From a virus, in IMG/VR virus record IMGVR_UViG_3300027649_000291, positions 1 through 38,592 of that record: DNA of 38,592 bases, one strand, 5' to 3'. Under the pieces are notes generated by a model. That model searched no databases. It was not told the origin of the DNA and was given only the letters and a program-made list of their open reading frames with translations. This document shows positions 1-6,857 of this stretch, in pieces. The position numbers and the translations under genes were made by a program. Within the stretch, counting starts at the first letter, position 1. Each line of letters starts with the position of its first letter.

Positions 1-1
1 C

Positions 2-1909
2 ACGGTTGCAATGCTTATGACCACCTTTGACCGATGCAAGGTCAAGGTCAAGGGTACTGAATTCAACGATTACGACTTCGCTGGCTCTGCCACAATCCTG
101 ATGGATTGGTTTACTCAGGCTAAAATGCGTACAGAACTCAGAAATGAGGCTGAACTGCTTGCTCAGTACACGCAACAATACGGCTGGTCTGTCCTTCAGG
201 TCACTTGGCTTCAAGAAGAGGCTCTTCGTGCTCAGATTATCAGAATTGAAGAACTGGCGGCTGTCGCAGAACAGGCTATGCAGAAAGACCCGTCAAGCGT
301 TCTTGGCGGATTGGTCAATGCTATCATAGACCCTGCTCAGGAGGACTACGCCGTTAGTCTTATCCAAAGTTTCCTTACTGATGTAAAGACAAGTGAAGTC
401 AAAAAGGCTGTGAAGTCTCTCAGGAGTACTGGTAAGGCTGACATCCCTCAAAAGTATGTGTCTAAGAACCTTCCTGTTGTTTCTGCTCTCAAGCCCTATG
501 ACGAGATTTCTTTCCCGCCTGAAACTATAGAAATCCAGAACGCTAGAGTCATTTTTAGGCGGGTGTTTATGACAGAAGTAGAACTTCGTTCTATGGGTGA
601 AAAGGAAGGCTGGAATCAAGCATTTATTGATGAGGCTATTCTTACCGCTGGTAAGGCTAGTGCCTACAACGACCCTAATGTGCTTCCTGCCGCTTCTCTG
701 ATTAACTATCAGGTCAACCGCAACAACCACCTCATTGAAATTATCTACTCTTACTCTAAGTTGCTTGATGAAAACAATGTCCAGTCGGTGTACTGCACAA
801 TATTTGCTCCTGTTGCTGGTAGTGAGAATTATGCCAGCCACGAAATGCTAGGCTATGCTCACAACGAGTATCCTTTCGTTGTTTACCGCAGAGAACGCAT
901 CCGCCGCCCTATTCAGGAGTCCCGTGGTATTCCTGAGATTGCTATTACAGACCAAGATGAAATAAAGGCTCAGCACGATTCAATTCGTGACAGAACTGCT
1001 TTTACAACACTACCTCCAATCCTAGTTAAGAAAAGACTTGGCGGAATGAACAAGGTGGCTCCAGGAATTCACCTCCCTGTAACATCACCTGACGACTACA
1101 AATTTATGCCAACACCTACAGGTGATGCTAACTTGGCTTTTGCACTTATGGACAGGGTTGAAATCAACCACGCTCATTATTTTGGAATGTATCATCCGAG
1201 TATCATTCCTGCTAAGACCCAGACCACTCAGCAGTTCATCGTAAACGGATGGCTTGATATCTGGGGTAAGGTTTACAATATGACATTTAGTATGATGCTC
1301 CAGTATCTTGACCCTGCGGAAATTGAGCAGATTACAAATACTCCTGTTCCTCAGAACCTTGCTTCCATCTCTAATCAGTATGACTTCCAGATTAAATACG
1401 ATGTCAGAGAACTAGACACGGACTTTGTAATGGAAAAACTTAAGGCTGTTATGCAGTTCATCGTTCCGCTTGATAGCGGAGGCGTTATTGACAAGAATAA
1501 ACTTGTCAGAGCCGCTATTGAGGCTGTTGACCCTGACAAGGCTAAAGACCTTATCCTTGAGACTTCTTCGGCTTCTCAGATGCTTTATAAGGACATCCAG
1601 TCTGACATTGGGCTTATGATGCTTGGAAATGAGGCTAATTATGTCGAAAACGACCCTGCCGCTCCTACAAAACTGCAATATCTACAGGATATTATGGGTA
1701 AGAACCCTAAGGCTCAGCAATCTATGCAAGGCGACCAGCATTTCAGAGCCTTGATGGAAAACTATATAAAGAACCTTCAGATGTCTGTTAGCCAACAGCA
1801 GAACAAGCAAATTGGCAGAACTGGCGTTACCCCTGTTGCAGAACAGGCTGGAAACCAGATGCAACAGCAAATTGAACAGGCTGATGAACAAGAACCCCCG
1901 CAACAATAA
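2..1909 (+). CDS. Portal protein (5' end cut by the window edge)
   Basis: The dodecameric portal forms the DNA entry/exit channel at the capsid vertex and binds the terminase and the head-tail adaptor. The frame is open to the left edge and the first ATG (position 11) already lies in sequence that looks internal, so the true start is probably outside the window. At least 632 residues are visible. Portal-like features are the stretch around YPFVVYRRE followed by ESRGIPEI and TDQDEIKAQHDSIRDR (about residues 286-330), then TTLPPILVKKR. The C-terminus is rich in Gln. The position ahead of a scaffold and capsid gene supports the call. The stop overlaps the next start as TAATG, suggesting translational coupling. 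The family call rests on recognised sequence pattern and gene order, not on a search. Confidence 0.85.
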   Translation, partial: TVAMLMTTFDRCKVKVKGTEFNDYDFAGSATILMDWFTQAKMRTELRNEAELLAQYTQQYGWSVLQVTWLQEEALRAQIIRIEELAAVAEQAMQKDPSSVLGGLVNAIIDPAQEDYAVSLIQSFLTDVKTSEVKKAVKSLRSTGKADIPQKYVSKNLPVVSALKPYDEISFPPETIEIQNARVIFRRVFMTEVELRSMGEKEGWNQAFIDEAILTAGKASAYNDPNVLPAASLINYQVNRNNHLIEIIYSYSKLLDENNVQSVYCTIFAPVAGSENYASHEMLGYAHNEYPFVVYRRERIRRPIQESRGIPEIAITDQDEIKAQHDSIRDRTAFTTLPPILVKKRLGGMNKVAPGIHLPVTSPDDYKFMPTPTGDANLAFALMDRVEINHAHYFGMYHPSIIPAKTQTTQQFIVNGWLDIWGKVYNMTFSMMLQYLDPAEIEQITNTPVPQNLASISNQYDFQIKYDVRELDTDFVMEKLKAVMQFIVPLDSGGVIDKNKLVRAAIEAVDPDKAKDLILETSSASQMLYKDIQSDIGLMMLGNEANYVENDPAAPTKLQYLQDIMGKNPKAQQSMQGDQHFRALMENYIKNLQMSVSQQQNKQIGRTGVTPVAEQAGNQMQQQIEQADEQEPPQQ

Positions 1910-2163
1910 TGCTTCCTAAAGAAATACTACAAGGCTTCAGTTTTGAGGCTGGAAACGACACTTGGAAGGCTGTACACCTCCTTTTAGATGCCTCTGTTGA
2001 ATCTGAAGTGGCTAATGCCATTTCAAAGGAAAACAAAGGCGAAGACAGGGCTTGGTACGCTGGACGGGCTGACGCTCTTATGGCTTTTAAGGAAATTCTT
2101 GTAAATACTAGGAATACAGTCCTTGAAGACCAAGGCAGACCTCTTGAAGAGGATGTTTCGTAA
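1909..2163 (+). CDS. Small conserved-looking protein between portal and scaffold
   Basis: This 84-residue acidic protein is predicted to be mostly helical. It starts at an ATG overlapping the portal stop (TAATG), with no Shine-Dalgarno sequence, so it is probably translated by re-initiation. Trp19, Trp49 and the segment AWYAGRADALMAFKEIL give it a helix-rich core. I do not recognise a characterised family. Small genes in this position of podovirus-like late operons are common and often of unknown function. Being inside the head-gene block suggests a role in morphogenesis, but this is only inference. Confidence 0.7.
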   Translation: MLPKEILQGFSFEAGNDTWKAVHLLLDASVESEVANAISKENKGEDRAWYAGRADALMAFKEILVNTRNTVLEDQGRPLEEDVS

Positions 2164-2178
2164 GAAATTGGCTCCTTG

Positions 2179-2239
2179 TTAATTAGTCACTTGCTAATTA
2201 ATATTAACTGACATTTATGGTAAGTAGTTCTGGGACTAC
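2179..2239. repeat. Two inverted repeats in the gap before the scaffold gene
   Basis: The 123-nt gap 2164-2286 holds a perfect AT-rich inverted repeat, TTAATTAG (2179-2186) and CTAATTAA (2194-2201), separated by 7 nt. A weaker one, GTAGT (2224-2228) and ACTAC (2235-2239), has a 6-nt loop. Neither is followed by a T-run, so an intrinsic terminator is unlikely. They may be RNA processing or stability elements, or a regulator site, ahead of the scaffold and capsid genes. The rest of the gap is AT-rich and could hold a promoter, but I see no clear -35/-10 pair. Confidence 0.4.
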
Positions 2240-2286
2240 ACAAAAAACCCTGCTTATAGTAATATAGGACTTTAGACCTTTCTCTA

Positions 2287-3297
2287 ATGAATACAGAAAA
2301 TCAATCCGACCTTGGGACGGAATCAAATAACCCCACGAAAAATGAAGGAACACCCGCTCCTTTTAATCAAAACAAACTTGCTGACATTGTTAGCGAGACA
2401 TTCCTAAGCGGTGAGGAAAGAGAGGATTCTTCAGATTCCGAAAATTCTGAAGCGGAAGTTCAAGCGACTTCCGAAGATGGTGATGTTCATTCACAGTACA
2501 CAGAAAAACAGCCCGAACAAGAAAGTCCTGAAGACTCCGAGGAAACCGAAGAAACCAAGTCTGAAGATGATGATTTTGAACGGGGGTTGCCAAAAGGAGT
2601 CAAGAAACGCATTGATAAACTCTCCGCTAAACGCAGAGAGGCTGAGGCTGAAGTTGAGAAGTTGAGGGGAGAAGTTGAGCGACTGTCGCAAGAGGCTACC
2701 AAGCCAGCACAGGTTTCAACTAAAAAAGACCCTTATGCTCACCTTTCATCCATTGAAGAAGTCGGTCGTGAGGCTGACCAAGCCAAAAAGATTAGACGAT
2801 GGTGCGAATTGAATCCTGATGGTGCAGTAGTTACGAAGCCTGATGGTGAAGAAGTTGAGTATACCGCAGATGAAGTCCGTAAGATTAAGGTTAAGGCAAT
2901 GGATGCTCTTGAAGAGCACCTACCTGTCAGAGCCAAATATCTTCAGGAATACCAACAGATTGAACAGGTCGCCGCTAAGGAATACCCTTGGTGGAAGGAC
3001 AGGAGTTCAACTGAAAGACAAATTGCGGAATCATTCCTTAAACACTTCCCAGAAATTCAGCGTTTCCCTGACTATAAGATGGTGCTAGGCGATTACATTC
3101 GTGGCGTTAAATCGAGAGAATCCTCTCAAAAGAACGGCAAGACATTTAATCAAAAGGCTCCCAACCAACCAAGACCCTCTGCTTCCCCTGCTCGTCTGAG
3201 TTCTCAAGACTCTAACGCTCAAGGTGCAACAAAGCGTTTTATGTCTTCTGGTAACAAAGATGACCTTTCGTCTATAATCGCTAACCGATTCCTGTAA
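2287..3297 (+). CDS. Scaffolding protein
   Basis: This 336-residue, highly charged protein lies directly ahead of the major capsid gene, the usual place for the internal scaffold that directs procapsid assembly. Residues 1-110 are very acidic and low in complexity (many Glu, Asp and Ser). Residues about 112-145 form a Lys/Arg/Glu-rich stretch with coiled-coil character. The middle contains WWKDRSSTERQIAESFLKHFPE. The C-terminus is basic and Ser/Asn-rich, as in scaffolds whose C-terminal helices bind the coat protein. No protease motif is visible. The start has no Shine-Dalgarno sequence. The call is from composition and position; sequence identity within this family is normally low. Confidence 0.72.
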   Translation: MNTENQSDLGTESNNPTKNEGTPAPFNQNKLADIVSETFLSGEEREDSSDSENSEAEVQATSEDGDVHSQYTEKQPEQESPEDSEETEETKSEDDDFERGLPKGVKKRIDKLSAKRREAEAEVEKLRGEVERLSQEATKPAQVSTKKDPYAHLSSIEEVGREADQAKKIRRWCELNPDGAVVTKPDGEEVEYTADEVRKIKVKAMDALEEHLPVRAKYLQEYQQIEQVAAKEYPWWKDRSSTERQIAESFLKHFPEIQRFPDYKMVLGDYIRGVKSRESSQKNGKTFNQKAPNQPRPSASPARLSSQDSNAQGATKRFMSSGNKDDLSSIIANRFL

Positions 3298-3331
3298 TCA
3301 AAACCCCTACCCCTAAAACCTATATTATAAT

Positions 3332-4417
3332 ATGGCAAACCTAACAGAACCCTCCTTCCTCTCTGGCAAGAGAGAAGAACTCGCAGACCTTATCGCCCTC
3401 GTCGACGCTAAGGATACACCCTTTACTTCGATGGCGAAGAAAGGCAGCAAACCTGGCAATACCCTTTTCAGATGGCAGGCTGACAGCCTTCCTCTGCCGA
3501 AGATGACTGGCACAGTTGACGGCACAGATGTCTCCACATACGACAACTATGTGAAGGACGCTGACGCTGGTAAGCAGTATCGTGCTGAACTCTCCAACTA
3601 CATTCAGATTTTCCGCAGAGCCGTCCGTGTGTCGCCTCTGACTCAGGATATCACAACTGTCGCTGGTGTTCGTGACGAACTCGCTAACAATGTCGCCAAG
3701 GGCATCCAAGCCCTTAAGCGTGATATGGAAGTCACTCTCTGCTCCAACAACGGTGCTCAGGCTGACGCTGGTGGTTCTACCCCCTACCTCACCCGTGGTC
3801 TTCACAAGTGGCTCCAACCCGCTGGTACAGGCACAGTCAATTTCAACACAGGTCTTTGGTCTACCGTTAACGGTAATCAGGATACTGTTCAGCCTATTCA
3901 CGGTAACTTCCAGACTCCTGCCGCTAACCGCTCGACAGTCGGCACAGCCGCTCTGACGGAAACGGTTGTTCAGGACATCCTCACAGGTATCTACTCCCAG
4001 ACTGGTCAATACAAGGATTATGATGCTCTTGTCGGCACAGCCCTCAAGAGAGCGTTCACAAACCTCGTCTTCACAACTGCTCAGGGTTCTGGTACTGCTC
4101 CTCAGACCGCTATTCGCACCCTTAACCGTGAGTCGGACTCTTCGTCCTACATCTCTTCGGTTGATGTTTTCGAGGGCGACTTCGGAAAGTTGAGACTCCA
4201 CCCGTCGCACTACCTCAAGGCTACCGCTGGTGTCGGTTCGACATTCGCTGGTTACATCATCCCGTTTGACCAAGTTGAAGTTCGTTATGGCGGCAATGTC
4301 GCTGGCGTTACCAAACTCACCAACAACGGTGGTGGCGAAGCCCGAATGATTGAAGCAGTTGCTGGACTTTGCGTCTACAACCCGCTTGCCTTCGGCGTGT
4401 TCGACTTCACGGCTTAA
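3332..4417 (+). CDS. Major capsid protein, SU10/DUF5309-like
   Basis: This 361-residue protein is predicted to form the icosahedral head lattice with an HK97-type fold. The N-terminus has the pattern I associate with the SU10-like major capsid family (DUF5309): a region with DTPFTSMAKKG (about residues 29-39), then LFRWQADSL, then QIFRRAVRVSPLTQDI. The C-terminal part contains VEVRYGG and ends NPLAFGVFDF. Compared with its neighbours the gene uses many more C-ending codons (CTC, GTC, ATC, TCC), as expected for the most highly translated structural gene. There is no Shine-Dalgarno sequence; the 5' flank is AT-rich with TATTATAAT just before the ATG. Confidence is high from pattern and order. 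Confidence 0.88.
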   Translation: MANLTEPSFLSGKREELADLIALVDAKDTPFTSMAKKGSKPGNTLFRWQADSLPLPKMTGTVDGTDVSTYDNYVKDADAGKQYRAELSNYIQIFRRAVRVSPLTQDITTVAGVRDELANNVAKGIQALKRDMEVTLCSNNGAQADAGGSTPYLTRGLHKWLQPAGTGTVNFNTGLWSTVNGNQDTVQPIHGNFQTPAANRSTVGTAALTETVVQDILTGIYSQTGQYKDYDALVGTALKRAFTNLVFTTAQGSGTAPQTAIRTLNRESDSSSYISSVDVFEGDFGKLRLHPSHYLKATAGVGSTFAGYIIPFDQVEVRYGGNVAGVTKLTNNGGGEARMIEAVAGLCVYNPLAFGVFDFTA

Positions 4418-4423
4418 CCGCTA

Positions 4424-4789
4424 GTGTCAGACATTATCCAAAGTCTGACTGAAGTGATTCCCTCCCATCTTAGAAATAGGGTGGAGAGGGAACTCCTTCA
4501 CGGTTGGAGGATGTCGGAAATTAAGGCTCAGGCGACTGCTACGCAGAACGCTGTTTTTAACCACTCCAATGAAGCACATAACATTGAGGGTGTAGGTCGC
4601 CTAAAGGCGAGAATACCTGTTGAGGCGTGGCACTATTGGGGTCAACGCCTTGGCTATGAGTGCTGGGAGGACAAGCAGTTTCTTGACGAATTCCTCCGAG
4701 ATAACCCCGATACAGCCATAAGAAACTATGCAAAGCGTACCACCGTTAATGGTGCTATTTTTACTGGTGACGGCTATCTAACCAAATGA
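4424..4789 (+). CDS. Conserved-looking head/tail region protein
   Basis: This 121-residue protein starts at GTG, 6 nt after the capsid stop, and its stop overlaps the next ATG (ATGA). I saw no in-frame ATG before codon 30, so GTG is preferred. The central segment RIPVEAWHYWGQRLGYECW followed by EFLRDNP (about residues 64-96) is rich in aromatic residues and looks like a conserved core. I recognise this type of small protein from late operons next to capsid genes but cannot attach a proven role. A minor head or connector component is a reasonable inference. Confidence 0.7.
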   Translation: MSDIIQSLTEVIPSHLRNRVERELLHGWRMSEIKAQATATQNAVFNHSNEAHNIEGVGRLKARIPVEAWHYWGQRLGYECWEDKQFLDEFLRDNPDTAIRNYAKRTTVNGAIFTGDGYLTK

Positions 4790-5553
4790 GAACCACGGAA
4801 TTTTCTAAAATCCTGTTCGATGCAATTCAATACTCTGGCAACGACAGACATAACATTTCTGATGAGACATTTGCTCAATTCAGGGACTTTATCTCTGCCC
4901 GTATCCCTGAGGCTTGGGAGTCTAATCAATGGGCGGATATCTGCCGACTTACTAGTTTTACTACATCTGTTGATGCCAACAATGTAACCTATTTTACTCC
5001 TGTGGAGGAGGCTGACGAAATCCTTGGTGTATATTCCAAGAATCCTCAGGAAACCACAAAAGCGACACAACTTGGCTACCAGATTTATGACAGCGGTAGC
5101 GAGCGTAAGGTCATCCTATCCAGCACAGTAAGTACTGGATATTACATTTACAGAAAGGACTGCATTATGCTCAATGGCGATGTGTATAGTCCTTCTACAG
5201 TTTATTACAGCGGAGTTCAAATTTATTTTGACTCTGGCTCTGGAACAGGCACATATATTCCAGTTCAAGGAAAGCCCCACGCTGGCAACTTTTATACCTG
5301 TCTTGCTACGGCAACTACGGCGGGTCAAAGTCCTACAACTCATCCATCTCTTTGGTCTAAGATTGAAATACCTTACATATTTGGTTCTTTCCTGTCTTGG
5401 GCGGCGGCAACAAATTGGCTAGTGTCTGAAGGTCAAATGCAAGAAGCCGCTACAATTGAAGCCAAGGCTCAGCAAATTCTTGAGCAAGAGTACGATAAGT
5501 TCTTGCGTCAGCAGGGTCAGTTCGGAAAGATAAATATGATACAAACTTACTAA
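4786..5553 (+). CDS. Head-tail adaptor-like protein with an inserted sugar-binding-like module
   Basis: This 255-residue protein lies right after the capsid and its partner gene, with a 4-nt ATGA overlap, where podoviruses encode the adaptor ring docking under the portal. The N-terminal helical part (residues 1-60) and C-terminal helical part (about 196-255, AQQILEQEYDKFL) fit an adaptor. Between them, residues about 128-197 form a separate module with spaced Tyr, Gly and Trp (GDVYSPSTVYYSG ... NFYTCLATA ... THPSLWSKIE). This resembles the small aromatic modules of the carbohydrate-binding 5/12 type found in phage virion proteins. An adaptor with an exposed glycan-binding insertion is unusual. 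The adaptor call is mainly positional; the module call is by pattern. Confidence 0.6.
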   Translation: MRTTEFSKILFDAIQYSGNDRHNISDETFAQFRDFISARIPEAWESNQWADICRLTSFTTSVDANNVTYFTPVEEADEILGVYSKNPQETTKATQLGYQIYDSGSERKVILSSTVSTGYYIYRKDCIMLNGDVYSPSTVYYSGVQIYFDSGSGTGTYIPVQGKPHAGNFYTCLATATTAGQSPTTHPSLWSKIEIPYIFGSFLSWAAATNWLVSEGQMQEAATIEAKAQQILEQEYDKFLRQQGQFGKINMIQTY

Positions 5554-5560
5554 TACAAAA

Positions 5561-5860
5561 ATGGCTCACATCTCATTCTCCTCCCCCTTCCTCCGTGGCT
5601 TTAACCACACCGAAGTTATTATTGGCACATCTGCCAGCACAGCCCTTGTTGCCGCCATTACCCCCGAAAGACGGGTCAGCGTCATCATCCAGAACCAACA
5701 CGCTACGGCTCTGGTGACTGTTATCTTTTCGGACTCTGGCTCTTCTGGTCTTAAGGTCAAGGCTGGCGAAAGCATCTCCCTCGACAACTACAACGGCATC
5801 GTGCGTTGTGTTTCTGATACCGCCTCTACCCCTGTTCATATCGCCTACGCTGTTTGCTAA
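5561..5860 (+). CDS. Small beta-rich virion protein, possible head decoration protein
   Basis: This 99-residue protein is predicted to be nearly all beta strand, with alternating hydrophobic runs (VSVIIQNQHATALVTVIFSD, then GLKVKAGESISLDNYNG). This resembles small beta-sandwich virion proteins. Like the major capsid gene it is strongly enriched in C-ending codons, and neighbouring genes are not, which suggests very high expression and therefore an abundant virion component. Its stop overlaps the next start (TAATG). There is no Shine-Dalgarno sequence; the leader is AT-rich. A decoration protein or head fibre base is the best guess, without family recognition. Confidence 0.6.
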   Translation: MAHISFSSPFLRGFNHTEVIIGTSASTALVAAITPERRVSVIIQNQHATALVTVIFSDSGSSGLKVKAGESISLDNYNGIVRCVSDTASTPVHIAYAVC

Positions 5861-6744
5861 TGGCGGTTAACCTACATCGGATAAGCACAGGCATCTCGTC
5901 TGGCTCTAGCCGTAATGGGTTCGGGAACATCGTGTCGTTTCCTAGCGTCCCTGCTGGCTTCCCTGCGTATGGGACTGTGCTGTCTACTGCCAGCGGCGTG
6001 ACTTATGAACAAGCCATTTATGAGGCATATTCAGCCTTTCTTGTTAATAATGTTTACACTTACAATTGTGATGTAAATACCGTAGCAGATGGAGTTGGTG
6101 GTTCATTCATAGATTGGGCTAATGCAGTTAATATTTACCCTAAAAATAACGGCATATTTATTGCAACTAGTACTAATGACTTTCCCGCTAATCCAGTCGC
6201 AGTTGCTGGCAATTACTATAACTCTGGTGCTTACCCCGACACAAATGAAGTTCACGACGGAACAGGAAGCATTATTACAGTAGGTGCAGGGACTTTTGTT
6301 TATTACCCAGAGGGGCAGAACATTACAAGTGCTGGAAGCATCGATAATACCACAGAAGTTCCTGCTGGGTCAAATAACTTTTACTCAAATGGGTCATATA
6401 CTGATTATATGTATGTTTGGGACGGCTGGGGCAGTTTCTACCAAGACGGAGGCTCAGGTGCAGGTAGTTATCACTCCGCTGGGACAGAGGTTAGTAGCAA
6501 CCTTAGATACAATATTGTCTATCTTGAAACAGAAGTGCCTTCTGGGTCTGGACATTGGGAGAACAACGGAAAGGTTGATTTTGACTCTTACTACTGGAAT
6601 GGCACAGGCAACGCCAATTCTAACAATTACAACCCCAACGGAAGTTTCTACCCTCACGGAACATATATCTACTACGATAATAATCTGGCTTCTGACCACT
6701 ACTGGAATGGCTTAGGAGGCTACTACAGCGAGGCCACACCCTAA
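5860..6744 (+). CDS. Tyr/Asn/Gly-rich repeat protein, possible surface or receptor-binding protein
   Basis: This 294-residue protein starts at the ATG overlapping the previous stop (TAATG); a TTG two codons earlier is less likely. Residues about 105-290 contain at least three diverged repeats of 45-70 residues. Each has a stretch such as EVPAGSNNFYSNG or EVPSGSGHWENNG, followed by a Tyr/Trp run and WDGWGS or WNGTGN, then a Gly/Ser turn. This pattern suggests short beta hairpins displayed in tandem, as in fibre-like or adhesive virion proteins. There is no signal peptide and no coiled coil. No named family is recognised. The role is inferred from its location between head and tail genes and from its composition. 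Confidence 0.55.
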   Translation: MAVNLHRISTGISSGSSRNGFGNIVSFPSVPAGFPAYGTVLSTASGVTYEQAIYEAYSAFLVNNVYTYNCDVNTVADGVGGSFIDWANAVNIYPKNNGIFIATSTNDFPANPVAVAGNYYNSGAYPDTNEVHDGTGSIITVGAGTFVYYPEGQNITSAGSIDNTTEVPAGSNNFYSNGSYTDYMYVWDGWGSFYQDGGSGAGSYHSAGTEVSSNLRYNIVYLETEVPSGSGHWENNGKVDFDSYYWNGTGNANSNNYNPNGSFYPHGTYIYYDNNLASDHYWNGLGGYYSEATP

Positions 6745-6749
6745 CATTT

Positions 6750-6857
6750 ATGATTACTATTCTTCTTTCTACTGTCACCTTCCTTGGTGGCGTTTATGTC
6801 GGCACTCGCTGGTCTGAAAAGATTAAGGCTGTCTACTTCTCTATTATTTCTCAGTAA
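6750..6857 (+). CDS. 35-residue single-span membrane protein
   Basis: This small gene fills the gap between two larger ones. ATG at 6750 opens 35 codons to a TAA at 6855-6857 that overlaps the ATG of the next gene (TAATG), the same coupling used elsewhere in this operon. The product begins MITILLSTVTFLGGVYVG, a short membrane segment, followed by a basic/amphipathic tail (TRWSEKIKAVYF). Its function is unknown; tiny membrane proteins in late operons can affect lysis or injection, but nothing here decides this. Confidence 0.55.
   Translation: MITILLSTVTFLGGVYVGTRWSEKIKAVYFSIISQ

Noticed and set aside
2164-2286. tRNA or small RNA gene in the gap before the scaffold
   Set aside because: Two short inverted repeats exist, but there is no cloverleaf, no CCA end and no T-run.
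3341-4273. 310-codon open frame on the minus strand across the capsid gene
   Set aside because: It is fully antisense to a well-supported capsid gene; the open frame is explained by the capsid gene's strong codon bias. The predicted peptide has no domain pattern.
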